From assembly GCA_903830915.1 (NCBI GenBank), contig CAIKVR010000375.1, forward strand, positions 1 to 64,000: 64,000 nt of DNA, in the 5' to 3' direction. Below are positions 21,505 to 31,332 of this stretch, piece by piece; the stretch's first letter is position 1; each line of letters begins with the position of its first letter. A program made the position numbers and the translations under genes. The notes under the pieces were generated by a model. That model saw nothing but the letters and a program-made list of their open reading frames with translations. It made no database searches and was not told the DNA's origin. The stretch comes from an uncultured Bacteroidales bacterium. GTDB taxonomy: Bacteria > Bacteroidota > Bacteroidia > Bacteroidales > Paludibacteraceae.

Positions 21505-22551
21505 TCAATTCGGTTTTGCAGTCAAAATAGAACCATCGTTCAGTATATAAAAATTATCGAACCAGGTATTCGTGTTTGGAGGCAAAATAAAATAAAGCTG
21601 CGAACACACTGGATTGTCATAAGGAGTTGCACGTAAATGGGTTCTAATTTTGTCGCTGCTCACCACTTCAGTTCCGTTTCTAAAGGCATGAAAAATACTA
21701 TCAATCCCAATACTCATGCTGAAGTCTTCGTAGGAATTTAAGGCCATACTACCAAGCGGGCTCACCCGGTCAGACAAAAGGTCGGTCCATGTGGAAGTAT
21801 TCGTGGTGGGTGTATAAACCAACATTCTAATCTTTAAATTCTTGGTCGTACCAGTCGCTGCAGGAAGCATTGACCAATTGATTTCTTTGAGATAGGGCTT
21901 TTCTTTATTGATCAATGGTGTGTTAAACACGATTCGTTGCTGCACATTGGCCAAAATATTCGGAAAAGTTTCGAATCCCATATTGAAAAGCATTGAGAAT
22001 GGAATTTGCAAATTGCCTTTTGTAAAAGGATAAATATAATATATGGCACCTGTGCTAGTTGGATTCGAAGAGGTTAGCATTATTTTCCACAAATTTTGCT
22101 TGTTTGGAAATGTTATTGAATCGTTCATACTGTAGCTTGCTTTTGCGGCATTATAATAAATAAAACCTGCATTATTTTTGCCATTATCAAAGTTCTCAAA
22201 CAGGTAATAATTTATTACATTCATCTTTGATTCCCTAACGCTGGATTTATCACCAATTTTAGCTGTAACTTTAACGGTGTAAATACCGGCCACATTGGGA
22301 GCTACCCATGTATTTTCGAACACGTTATCTGGCACCAAAAAACTTCCACCATCGCATTCCCAATGATATTGGACGTTTTTTAGGTCATTGGTTTCAACTC
22401 CGGCCCACATTACTACTTTTTCGCCCAGATAGAATTGCTGACCGTATTTACTGAGTGTTACAATATCAATTTGCACATCGTCCTTACAAGACGAAATGAC
22501 CAGCAAGATAGTGCAAAGCACAATACTATTTATATATTTTAAGGCATTCAT
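21505..22551 (-). CDS. PKD/Ig-like lipoprotein in SusE/F-like position (putative surface glycan-binding protein)
   Basis: 348 aa; lipobox LLVISSCKDD; Ig/PKD-like YHWECDGGSF...WVAPNVAGIYTVKVTAK; downstream of SusCD. Confidence 0.65.
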   Translation of the reverse strand: MNALKYINSIVLCTILLVISSCKDDVQIDIVTLSKYGQQFYLGEKVVMWAGVETNDLKNVQYHWECDGGSFLVPDNVFENTWVAPNVAGIYTVKVTAKIGDKSSVRESKMNVINYYLFENFDNGKNNAGFIYYNAAKASYSMNDSITFPNKQNLWKIMLTSSNPTSTGAIYYIYPFTKGNLQIPFSMLFNMGFETFPNILANVQQRIVFNTPLINKEKPYLKEINWSMLPAATGTTKNLKIRMLVYTPTTNTSTWTDLLSDRVSPLGSMALNSYEDFSMSIGIDSIFHAFRNGTEVVSSDKIRTHLRATPYDNPVCSQLYFILPPNTNTWFDNFYILNDGSILTAKPN

Positions 22552-22585
22552 GTTTTCGTGATTTTATAGTTAATTATCTTGTTTT

Positions 22586-23269
22586 TTAATTTGCCAATTG
22601 CACTTTGCTGGGAGGAAGAATATAGCGATCCAACACATGTACAGCTCCCGAGTTGGTACATTCAAGACCAGCTGTACGGGGAAGAATAATCTCAAAAGTC
22701 CAGGTCTTCAAAGATGTACTATATCCTTTATTACTTTGAAAGTTCATATTTGCATATCGGTCGTTAACCAATACAAAACTCATTTTACAGGAATCGGGGG
22801 TGGCATAGGTATTTGCCCATACTCGAGTGGCAGTAAGTTGTTTATAATTGTAGGTTCCTTTAACGACGTGATACTTTAAAAATTCACGAACCTGTTCCAC
22901 CGGATAATTGTACCATGAACCTGCATAGACTTTTAAAGCCGGATTAATAGGATCCAAAAAATAATTTACTTTAAAGTAGGCTGTTGCATTATCCAGATTT
23001 GATAGGGCCGCATCGGTCATCAAAATATAAGTATTCCCTTCTTTCTCGTATAGGGTATCCAATCCTGAATATACAATTGCCTCGTTCATGCTGGTAAACA
23101 AATCGGGACGTGAGCGAATAAATTCTAATACTGTTTTATTCATTTTTGGATTCAGAGGTTGATGTACATAGGTGACATCTTGCTGTAAATCCAGTCCCGC
23201 AAGTGTACAGCTGGTTATTGTGCTCAATACCAGCATTATTACGAAAATATATTTTAGTGAGTGTGTCAT
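22586..23269 (-). CDS. Fasciclin-like domain lipoprotein
   Basis: 227 aa; lipobox STITSCTLAG; YILMTDAALSNLD..., VREFLKYHVVKGTYNYKQL, SGAVHVLDRYILPPSKV resembles the fasciclin fold. Confidence 0.65.
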   Translation of the reverse strand: MTHSLKYIFVIMLVLSTITSCTLAGLDLQQDVTYVHQPLNPKMNKTVLEFIRSRPDLFTSMNEAIVYSGLDTLYEKEGNTYILMTDAALSNLDNATAYFKVNYFLDPINPALKVYAGSWYNYPVEQVREFLKYHVVKGTYNYKQLTATRVWANTYATPDSCKMSFVLVNDRYANMNFQSNKGYSTSLKTWTFEIILPRTAGLECTNSGAVHVLDRYILPPSKVQLAN

Positions 23270-23289
23270 ATTGATCTTATTTAAATTGA

Positions 23290-24885
23290 TTATTCTGAAT
23301 ATGGTGGATTCTGATTACCTCTCAATTTATAGTTCGTCTGAAAAGCAGCTGTTACAATAGGGGAAAGAATCCTTCCCTGATTTGCTCCGATGAAATCTAC
23401 TGAACCAAGCCTGTTATGCATGACCGGATCCATTATTTTATGAAAGTAATCATAGCTAATGGTATCAGTACTGGCACGAATCAGATCGAACCATCGTTTT
23501 CCTTCTCCAAAAAATTCAATGCGTCTTTCTTTCATAATGCAGTCTATTACACCACTTTGGGTATTTGGACTTGGGAAATCGGTTAATACAGCAGTCACAT
23601 TGTATCCCACCCGGCTTCGTACAATATTAACTACATCCAATGCTTTTTGCATGGAAACATTATCCCCTTTTCTGGCGAATATTTCGGCTTTCATCAATTC
23701 AATATCGGCATACCGATAAATTGGCGTTTTGGCCGTACAGTACGATGAAGATTCAAACGCAAAGCCACCAGTCTTGCCACTACCATCGATACGTGCCAGT
23801 GCCGGATTCCACGCATAATACTTACCACATTTAGTAGCTCCTGCATTGTTAGAGCTATATAATGCCGCGGTACTATACGTAATTGTATCAAAGCACATGG
23901 CTTTACGACCATCGCCTACCCTGCTGTATAAATCATTCATCAATTCCGGGCTGAAAGGATACGCACTCGTATTAGAACTGCTGCCCAACTTGCCTCCAAG
24001 CCCATTGGCAACATTATTTTTAGTATAATCATAAAACAACGAAAAAATAGATTCTTTGGAGTTTTCGGGAGTTGTGAATATTGTCTTCCAATCGCTTTTA
24101 TTGGTAATCCAGCCATAATACCCTAAATTTTCAAAACTTGTAATATCATTTGCAGCACTGTTATAATCGCGAAACCACATATTAACATCAGCTCTTAAAG
24201 CCCAGGCTGCACCTATAGAAAATGAATAAGTACGATTCGATTTTGAAATGTACAAAATACAGCTATCAATATCGTTCAAAATTTTAGTTTTACAGGAATC
24301 TAACGATTGGCGTGAAAAATAAATATCGGTAGATAGTTTTGTAATCGGCTCTGAAGGTAATATTGGCATTCTGCCCCACACGCGCACTCCATAAAAATAC
24401 ATCAAAGCCCGAATACCGTAACATTGCCCCATATAATCGTTAAAATATGTTTTCCCTGAGATTGCTGAATTATTTGTGATTAGAATTTTGTTTTTTATCA
24501 TCTCCGGAAAATATTTCAACCCATAATTGCAACTTGTAATTGTATTGTAAAGATTATCCCAACTAACGGTGTTGGTTAAGAGCGTACTGCTGGCCGATAA
24601 TGAATTGGTGTATAAAAGATTTGTCAAACTGTTTCCGGTGGTGAAAAACTGGATCAAAACATTGTCTGAACGTCCTTCGCCCCAGTCGATAGAATTATTT
24701 TGCAAAGTTCTCAACATGCTATCATAAATCCCAGCCATCCATGCATCTGCATCTGAACTCGATTTCCAAAATCCATTCGGATCAACGGTTGATATAGGCG
24801 TTTTATCCAAAAAATCATCACACGAAGTAACTGTAATGAAAGTTACAAAGCTTAGTACAAGTGATATTTTAGTTAGTATTTTCAT
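23290..24885 (-). CDS. susD: SusD/RagB family outer-membrane nutrient-binding lipoprotein
   Basis: 531 aa; lipobox VTSCDDFLDKTP; YADIELMKAEIFARKGD; IMKERRIEFFGEGKRWFDLIR. Confidence 0.95.
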   Translation of the reverse strand: MKILTKISLVLSFVTFITVTSCDDFLDKTPISTVDPNGFWKSSSDADAWMAGIYDSMLRTLQNNSIDWGEGRSDNVLIQFFTTGNSLTNLLYTNSLSASSTLLTNTVSWDNLYNTITSCNYGLKYFPEMIKNKILITNNSAISGKTYFNDYMGQCYGIRALMYFYGVRVWGRMPILPSEPITKLSTDIYFSRQSLDSCKTKILNDIDSCILYISKSNRTYSFSIGAAWALRADVNMWFRDYNSAANDITSFENLGYYGWITNKSDWKTIFTTPENSKESIFSLFYDYTKNNVANGLGGKLGSSSNTSAYPFSPELMNDLYSRVGDGRKAMCFDTITYSTAALYSSNNAGATKCGKYYAWNPALARIDGSGKTGGFAFESSSYCTAKTPIYRYADIELMKAEIFARKGDNVSMQKALDVVNIVRSRVGYNVTAVLTDFPSPNTQSGVIDCIMKERRIEFFGEGKRWFDLIRASTDTISYDYFHKIMDPVMHNRLGSVDFIGANQGRILSPIVTAAFQTNYKLRGNQNPPYSE

Positions 24886-24915
24886 GGTTTAATTATTTTT
24901 AAATGGTTCAACTGA

Positions 24916-27900
24916 TTAAAGTTTTATATTAATTCCAAAACCAAATTCTCGTTTAAAGGGGTATCTTCCGGTATCTTTTCCGGGAGTCAACACAGAATTC
25001 TGGGCTACATTAGGATCGTATCCGCTATAATTTGTCCATATAGCCAGATTAGAAGCATAACAATAGACATCCAACGAAGTTAAATACAGTTTTTTAATCC
25101 ATTTTGTATTGAATGAATAGCCAAATTTTACATTTTGTAAACGGATAAAAGAGCCATCTTCCAGATAGTAACTGCTGTTGCTTCGCATGTTGTCGGCTGC
25201 TGCATTCATCAACGTATTCATGGGAGTTTCCTGACCTGGATATTTCCATGTATTCATAACAGCAAAGGGTGTTGGAGTAGAGGTGCTTGTACTTGTCTGA
25301 TTGTTTCGTACTCTGGCAAATTCATTGTATATCATATTTCCGAAAGTGCCAACAAACATGAAACTCAGGTTAAATTTTTTATAAGTCAAATCGTTGCTCC
25401 AGGCACCGTTCCATTTTGGCTGCCCACTACCGAGAATTTGCCGATCATTACTGCTCACATCGCCATCTATATTTCCATTTTTATCAGCAACTTCAGCCCA
25501 AATTATATCACCACCCATACTCACTACTCCATTCGTAGTTTTCTTGCTTATTGTACCTGTATATGCAGTACCATCAGGTAAAGTATAGTCCATAAAAAGC
25601 GGTTGCAGATTCTTTCCAACGAGAACATTACCCTGGTCATCTTTCTGAAATACAGGAGTTAGGTGCGTTTTAAAGTCCGAAGTCCAGGCATTCGATTCGT
25701 TATATGCGTACACACCTAAATACTTGTATCCAAAGAATGTACCAGCCGGAAATCCTTTGCCAACCCACCATATATCATTGGCAAAATCGACACCGGCTAA
25801 ATCGGTTATCATATTGTTGTTTTTAGAATAATTGATATTGGTATTCCAGGTAAAATCTTTTGTCTTTATTGGCACGGCTTTAATTGAAAGCTCAAGTCCG
25901 TTATTTTGAATTGCCCCAACATTCATCCATGTATTTGCCGAACCTATTTCCAATGGCATAGGCATACTATAAAGCAAGTTGGTGGTATTTTTGATATAAT
26001 AATCACCTACAAAACTAATTCTACCATTTAAAAAGGTCAAATCTAATCCAAAATCTTTCTGATCGGTCTGTTCCCACTTGAGATCAGGATTGGCCAAATT
26101 GTTACTGATTGCCAATCCGGAAACCGAATTATAGGCATACCCACCGACTAAATATTGTAATTGGGATGCATAGTTTCCAATGCGTTCATTGCCGGTTATA
26201 CCCCATCCAACTCTCAATTTAGCATCATCCAATGCTGGTTTTGCCCAGCTAAAGAAACTTTCATCTGAGAAACGCCAACCGGCTGACAATGAAGGGAATG
26301 TACCCCAGCGATTATTGGCACCAAAACGGGAAGACCCATCTCTACGAACCGTTCCACTTATCAGATACCTTCCTTTGTAATCATATCGACCACGAAAAAA
26401 GAAACCTGCCATCGAATGTTCTTCAGCATAAGAATTTGTACCTGAACCAATGAATTGATTAATCGAATTGGCAGTTGTAACTGCTTCAGTGGCATAACCC
26501 TTCCCCTCGAATCCGATATTGTAAGTATTCCAATACTCAACGGTTGTACCCAATACCGCTTCTATATTGTGTATTTTATTAATCGACTTTTTAAAAGTTA
26601 AGTATGCATTGCCTGCCAGATTATAGTTCAATCCCATATTTTCTCTTCCGTATGCATAAGGTGGTAATGCAGTACTCAAAACTGCCGGAGTGAAATACTT
26701 ATTTTGTAACACATCAAATTTTCCTGAACCATCAATATGTAAAACAAAATCACTATTCAGATTAAAATCAAAAGATTGTAAAAGCGCAAGATTATATGCT
26801 CCCTGATTGTTTTGGATTAAATTTGCCTGAGCCATTGGGTTCAATTGTCCGGCCATATTATAGGCATAAGACCCATCGGGATAATTTAAAATAAACTCTG
26901 CCGGGCGCTTTAAAGCCATCTGTAATGTCGTTCCTTCGTCCACAACATTTCGTGATGTATTCCCCAAATTTAAGCGGGTACTCATGCTCCATTTTTGACT
27001 CGGTTTGTAATCAATATTGAATCGAGCAGTAATACGGTTCAACCAGGAGTTGAGTATAATTCCTTGTTCGCTATACATTTGCACACTGCTGAAATACTTC
27101 AACTCTTTCGTTCCACCAGAAATTGTCAAGTCCAATTGATTGCGAACCGCCGTACGCGTCAACAAATCCTGATAATCGTTATCCGAATTCTTACTTAATG
27201 AAAGTGAATCGAGAGCTGTCCACTGCACTCCATATTTTGTGAGGTTTTGCCATATTCTCCGATTAAAAGCATTTGACTGAGGAAGTTTATGTGCGAGGTT
27301 AGAATAACTATTCAAATACCGAACATCAAATTTCGGCTTGTTTTCGGTTCCCAATTTAGTTGTAACTATAATTACGCCGTTTGCCGAACGTGAACCGTAA
27401 ATGGAAGCTGATGCAGCATCTTTCAAAATCTCAATAGATTTAATATCATTCGGATTTATTGAAGAAATATCATCCATGGTCATTCCATCCACTATGTACA
27501 AGGGATTTACTCCTCCATCCGACAACGTTGAAACACCCCTGATGCGAATAGAAGCAGGTTCACCCGGAGCACCCGAAGCCGTATTGATTTGAACTCCGGC
27601 TGCAGCACCTTGTAAGGCATCGTAAATATTTACAGGCATTCGTTTCTCAATCAAATCATTACTAACTGAAACTACCGACCCAAGAATATCCCGCTTCTTT
27701 ACAGAACCATAACCGGCTTTCACTTCTACATTACCCAATGTTGTTGAGGATTCTTCGAGCTTTACATTTAGAACAGCATTTTTAACGACTTCTTCAACCG
27801 GTATGTAACCTAAATAACTAAACACAAGCACATCGCCTTTTTCCAGTTTAATAGAATATTGACCTTTCAAATCAGTAACAGTTCCAAATCTTTTACCCTT

Positions 27901-28098
27901 AATTTTTACATTTACTGCAATTATTGGAGTCTCATCCTTAGCATCGGTCACAATACCTGATACGTTGAAAGCTTGACCTTTTTCCTGTGCGCTTACACTA
28001 AAAATACTGCTTGAAAATAATATCAAAGCACAAACACCAACAATGTTGAAAAATTGGAATGAAAACAGCTTGTCAAATATGATTTTGATTTTTTTCAT
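24916..28098 (-). CDS. susC: SusC/RagA family TonB-dependent outer-membrane transporter
   Basis: 1060 aa; carboxypeptidase-regulatory-like N-terminus, plug IRIRGVSTLSDGGVNPLYIVDGM, SIEILKDAASASIYGSRSANGVIIVTTK. Confidence 0.97.
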   Translation of the reverse strand: MKKIKIIFDKLFSFQFFNIVGVCALILFSSSIFSVSAQEKGQAFNVSGIVTDAKDETPIIAVNVKIKGKRFGTVTDLKGQYSIKLEKGDVLVFSYLGYIPVEEVVKNAVLNVKLEESSTTLGNVEVKAGYGSVKKRDILGSVVSVSNDLIEKRMPVNIYDALQGAAAGVQINTASGAPGEPASIRIRGVSTLSDGGVNPLYIVDGMTMDDISSINPNDIKSIEILKDAASASIYGSRSANGVIIVTTKLGTENKPKFDVRYLNSYSNLAHKLPQSNAFNRRIWQNLTKYGVQWTALDSLSLSKNSDNDYQDLLTRTAVRNQLDLTISGGTKELKYFSSVQMYSEQGIILNSWLNRITARFNIDYKPSQKWSMSTRLNLGNTSRNVVDEGTTLQMALKRPAEFILNYPDGSYAYNMAGQLNPMAQANLIQNNQGAYNLALLQSFDFNLNSDFVLHIDGSGKFDVLQNKYFTPAVLSTALPPYAYGRENMGLNYNLAGNAYLTFKKSINKIHNIEAVLGTTVEYWNTYNIGFEGKGYATEAVTTANSINQFIGSGTNSYAEEHSMAGFFFRGRYDYKGRYLISGTVRRDGSSRFGANNRWGTFPSLSAGWRFSDESFFSWAKPALDDAKLRVGWGITGNERIGNYASQLQYLVGGYAYNSVSGLAISNNLANPDLKWEQTDQKDFGLDLTFLNGRISFVGDYYIKNTTNLLYSMPMPLEIGSANTWMNVGAIQNNGLELSIKAVPIKTKDFTWNTNINYSKNNNMITDLAGVDFANDIWWVGKGFPAGTFFGYKYLGVYAYNESNAWTSDFKTHLTPVFQKDDQGNVLVGKNLQPLFMDYTLPDGTAYTGTISKKTTNGVVSMGGDIIWAEVADKNGNIDGDVSSNDRQILGSGQPKWNGAWSNDLTYKKFNLSFMFVGTFGNMIYNEFARVRNNQTSTSTSTPTPFAVMNTWKYPGQETPMNTLMNAAADNMRSNSSYYLEDGSFIRLQNVKFGYSFNTKWIKKLYLTSLDVYCYASNLAIWTNYSGYDPNVAQNSVLTPGKDTGRYPFKREFGFGINIKL

Positions 28099-28181
28099 AA
28101 ATTATAGAATTAAAAGTTAACCGATGTGTAATCTGTTGTTTGTAAAAGTACGCCATAAACAATTGATAACACGATAAATAT

Positions 28182-28208
28182 GTTCAATTCATTTGATACT
28201 ATTGTTCA
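28182..28208 (-). promoter_or_regulatory. 27-bp operator-like element upstream of susC
   Basis: + strand GTTCAATTCATTTGATACTATTGTTCA; near -7 box TACTTTTA (minus strand) at 28143-28150. Confidence 0.7.
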
Positions 28209-28249
28209 TTGAAGAAAATTTATTTTTTTCACAAAACCCTGAAAATATT

Positions 28250-31200
28250 TTAGTTTGGAATTGTCGCTTTCAGGGTCGTTAAGTCTCCGTTTTGATGAAT
28301 AAACCGCAGAATATAAAGCCCATTTGGCAAATTTGTATTCAATCGATTTACATCCCGTGCTTCTGATATTTTTGAACCCTGCAAATTGTAAACCTGAATC
28401 GTTCCGGTTTCCGAAGTCATAATAGTATTGTTTGAAACTGAAATACGGATTGAATTTATTGGATTATCCAAACCCGTCAAAGTATCTTTTTTTACTACAT
28501 CCGCCCAATTGTCACTAAAACGAAGTCCGGCAATTGTGCCCGTTGGTGTGGCGCGAAAGCCTATAGATTGAATTTTCGTGAGGATTGCGGCGGCTGAAGT
28601 GGTGGCTTCAGGAGTTACAGGTTCTGAACCGCCAATGGTCGGATTCACAAAAACGGATAAAAATTCAGTTCCCGACGCTGCCGGCGTAATTTTCAACACC
28701 ACTAAATACGTTGTCCCAAAATTTAAAACTGTATTCCCATACACAACGGTTTCGGCACTGCTCTGAACTCCCAAGCTATAACCGATTCCATTCGACGTGG
28801 GATACAGTTTTCCACGTGCATAATTTCCCACATAATCTTTGCCAAACAGCATAAAAGCATCACCGGTCTTAATGGCCGAAAAATTAATTAATGCACAGAT
28901 ATAAAATGATTTTCCGGTATATTCAGTCCCTGAAGTCAGACTGTAATAGGCATATCTTCTGTTTCCATCTGAAACAATTGCTTTTCCAAGTTTATTGTCG
29001 CAATAATTTAAATAACTCAACGTGCTATTTTCTACTGTTGAAGAGCCCGGGGTTATTGATCCGGCAATATTGTTCCACTGATTTGGCAAAATAGGCAAAG
29101 TATAAGTGGCATAAGTCACTTTTACCAAAGAATCAGTTCCCATTGCCGAAGAAGAAAAAAAAGACTTGTAGTTTAACGGCAAAATCTGGGGATATGCACT
29201 TACTTCTGTCCCATTTTTTAATAATATAAACTTGTTTTGGGTTTTTCCACAAGAACTTCCCTTGGTAAATGTAAATGTCAAGGTTTTGGATGAATTGGCA
29301 GCTGTTACAGTGACATTCAGTACCAAGTTGGATTGAACAGGATTTGAAGCTGATATAATCATTGAATCGCCAACAAATTTGGACATTATCAAACAAGGCT
29401 GATCCACATCAATGATAAAGTTAGGAATGGAAATATTTCCTTTTGCATAAAATGCAGCCTGAGTAATATTCAGTGCGGTTTGTCTTACTGCTTGAATGCT
29501 GTTAGTATTGGCAATTACCTGAACCGGAATGGCGGCAGCATAAGCCGAAACGCCTTGTTGATTCACACCCGGAAGAATGATATATTGATACGTGGCGTTT
29601 GTTGGTTTTGTGCCATGGTCAATCCACAAACTAAAAACACTGGCAGTAATGGCAGTTGTAGAACCCTGACCAACATCGCTCCAACTTCCGGTAACGGATT
29701 TATTGCTTACTTTGACATTCGAAGATTGAGGAAAAATATACCCAATGCTATCCTGCAAAACCCATTTTGGCGAAGTTAAACTATACTCATTTCCATTTGC
29801 CAAAGTCACATTATCGGCCACCACATTACTTTTTAGAAAACATTGATTCAGAGTTGTATTAACGGTCTTCGCCAATGTGCAAGTTATCCCTGCTCCCAAT
29901 GCAACTATTTCTTTATCAAAATAAAACCATGTCTTTTTTGCCGTTGTACTAAATTTATTCACCGATAGGACCGACATGCCATAATTGCCATCAGAAACTC
30001 CACCTACAAAAGTTTCTGTTTGATTTAAATTCTGTGATGGAAAAACAGGAATGGTATCGGGACATGTTACGCCCGGTACGTGCGACCATCTCCAAAGCGG
30101 AAAGATATTGAAATATTCAGTCCCATTGCGGGTTATAAATTGTAATCCAAACGGATTCCAATAACCATTTCGGTTATCACCGCTAAAACTTTCTGTGCCA
30201 ACTGTCCGGTTTGAGCACATTCTCACCGATGCATAATAAGCACTTCGTTGGTGAACCATAAAATCACCATTCCAAAAAAACTGATTCCCCAAAAAGCTAT
30301 ACTTGTTTCCAGTTCCAGCAATATGCTTATACAGTGCATCATAGGTCGGCTTATTGGCAGGTAAAAGGGTTGAAATCAAAGTCAACAAGGGCTGCATGTA
30401 ATTTTTGGTAGTTCCTTCAATGGCAATACCTCTGCCTTCGCCATAATCGTGAAACCATGCATTGCGGTATAACTTACAGGTATTCAGTAGTAAATCCGAC
30501 AAAACCCGCAATCTATTTGGAGAAACAGCGAAAGTTGTTCCACTCACCTTTATGGCATAAGGTATCTGATCCTCCAGAAATGAACGTCCATAACCGCAGT
30601 TATAAAATTGTGCTCCATGTTGAAAAAAACTATAATCTTCCTGAATACCAACACCATCTGTAGCCGTAGAAGTTTGAACGTGACCGCTATATTTTAATAT
30701 ATCGAGCTGCATCTGAATGCTGTCAAGTGCCGACCTCATATCAGCCGAATCTTTCAGCAAAATGCCTCTGTGCAACTTTTGCCCCAAAATCCACACTAAA
30801 TTCTGACCTTCTACCCAACTTGGATCGGGTCGCTGTGTGGATAATAACGAACAGCCCTTGAGCAATAAAGTATTGGAGATGGAACCTTGCATCAAGATAA
30901 GTACCTTTTGCAAATAGTCTTGCTGGCCAATGTCAAAATCAAACCAATTGCTATAATAAAATGTAAAAACATTTGTACACCAATAATCCAAACCGTTGGT
31001 TATGGCTGTGAGCATTGCCGGAGAATGATATTCAATATGACTTGAAGTTTGATAGGAACCCGCCATAGTGTTCAATCTACTTAAATGAGTGATAGGAAAG
31101 CTATTCACATAATCCAAATCAGACCATGAACCATTTGCATTCATACTCGTTCTGGTGGCAGTTGCTGAACTATGGCTTGATGACATATAATCCGTAAAAA

Positions 31201-31297
31201 ACCTTGACCTGATTGTTTCAATATCCGACAAAGCCTGCGCTTCTAAACCTACCAAGATATTGGATAATAGAAAGAATATAAGTATTGATTTTTTCAT
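28250..31297 (-). CDS. PL8-family lyase fused to C-terminal YPQTLPIDY module and T9SS tail
   Basis: 1015 aa; SNWFDFDIGQQ, GIQEDYSFFQHGAQFYNCGYGRSF, GTESFSGDNRNGYWNPFG; module aa ~702-937; C-terminal T9SS tail. Confidence 0.85.
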   Translation of the reverse strand: MKKSILIFFLLSNILVGLEAQALSDIETIRSRFFTDYMSSSHSSATATRTSMNANGSWSDLDYVNSFPITHLSRLNTMAGSYQTSSHIEYHSPAMLTAITNGLDYWCTNVFTFYYSNWFDFDIGQQDYLQKVLILMQGSISNTLLLKGCSLLSTQRPDPSWVEGQNLVWILGQKLHRGILLKDSADMRSALDSIQMQLDILKYSGHVQTSTATDGVGIQEDYSFFQHGAQFYNCGYGRSFLEDQIPYAIKVSGTTFAVSPNRLRVLSDLLLNTCKLYRNAWFHDYGEGRGIAIEGTTKNYMQPLLTLISTLLPANKPTYDALYKHIAGTGNKYSFLGNQFFWNGDFMVHQRSAYYASVRMCSNRTVGTESFSGDNRNGYWNPFGLQFITRNGTEYFNIFPLWRWSHVPGVTCPDTIPVFPSQNLNQTETFVGGVSDGNYGMSVLSVNKFSTTAKKTWFYFDKEIVALGAGITCTLAKTVNTTLNQCFLKSNVVADNVTLANGNEYSLTSPKWVLQDSIGYIFPQSSNVKVSNKSVTGSWSDVGQGSTTAITASVFSLWIDHGTKPTNATYQYIILPGVNQQGVSAYAAAIPVQVIANTNSIQAVRQTALNITQAAFYAKGNISIPNFIIDVDQPCLIMSKFVGDSMIISASNPVQSNLVLNVTVTAANSSKTLTFTFTKGSSCGKTQNKFILLKNGTEVSAYPQILPLNYKSFFSSSAMGTDSLVKVTYATYTLPILPNQWNNIAGSITPGSSTVENSTLSYLNYCDNKLGKAIVSDGNRRYAYYSLTSGTEYTGKSFYICALINFSAIKTGDAFMLFGKDYVGNYARGKLYPTSNGIGYSLGVQSSAETVVYGNTVLNFGTTYLVVLKITPAASGTEFLSVFVNPTIGGSEPVTPEATTSAAAILTKIQSIGFRATPTGTIAGLRFSDNWADVVKKDTLTGLDNPINSIRISVSNNTIMTSETGTIQVYNLQGSKISEARDVNRLNTNLPNGLYILRFIHQNGDLTTLKATIPN
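28487..29194 (-). repeat. YPQTLPIDY module copy 2 (C-terminal to PL8)
   Basis: YPQILPLNYKSFF...STLSYLNYCDNKLGKAIV...FVNPTIGGSEPVTPEATTS...RATPTGTIAGLRFSDNWADVVK. Confidence 0.85.
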
Positions 31298-31332
31298 TTG
31301 TTTTTGAGTTCATTCATTAACATTATCTTTGT

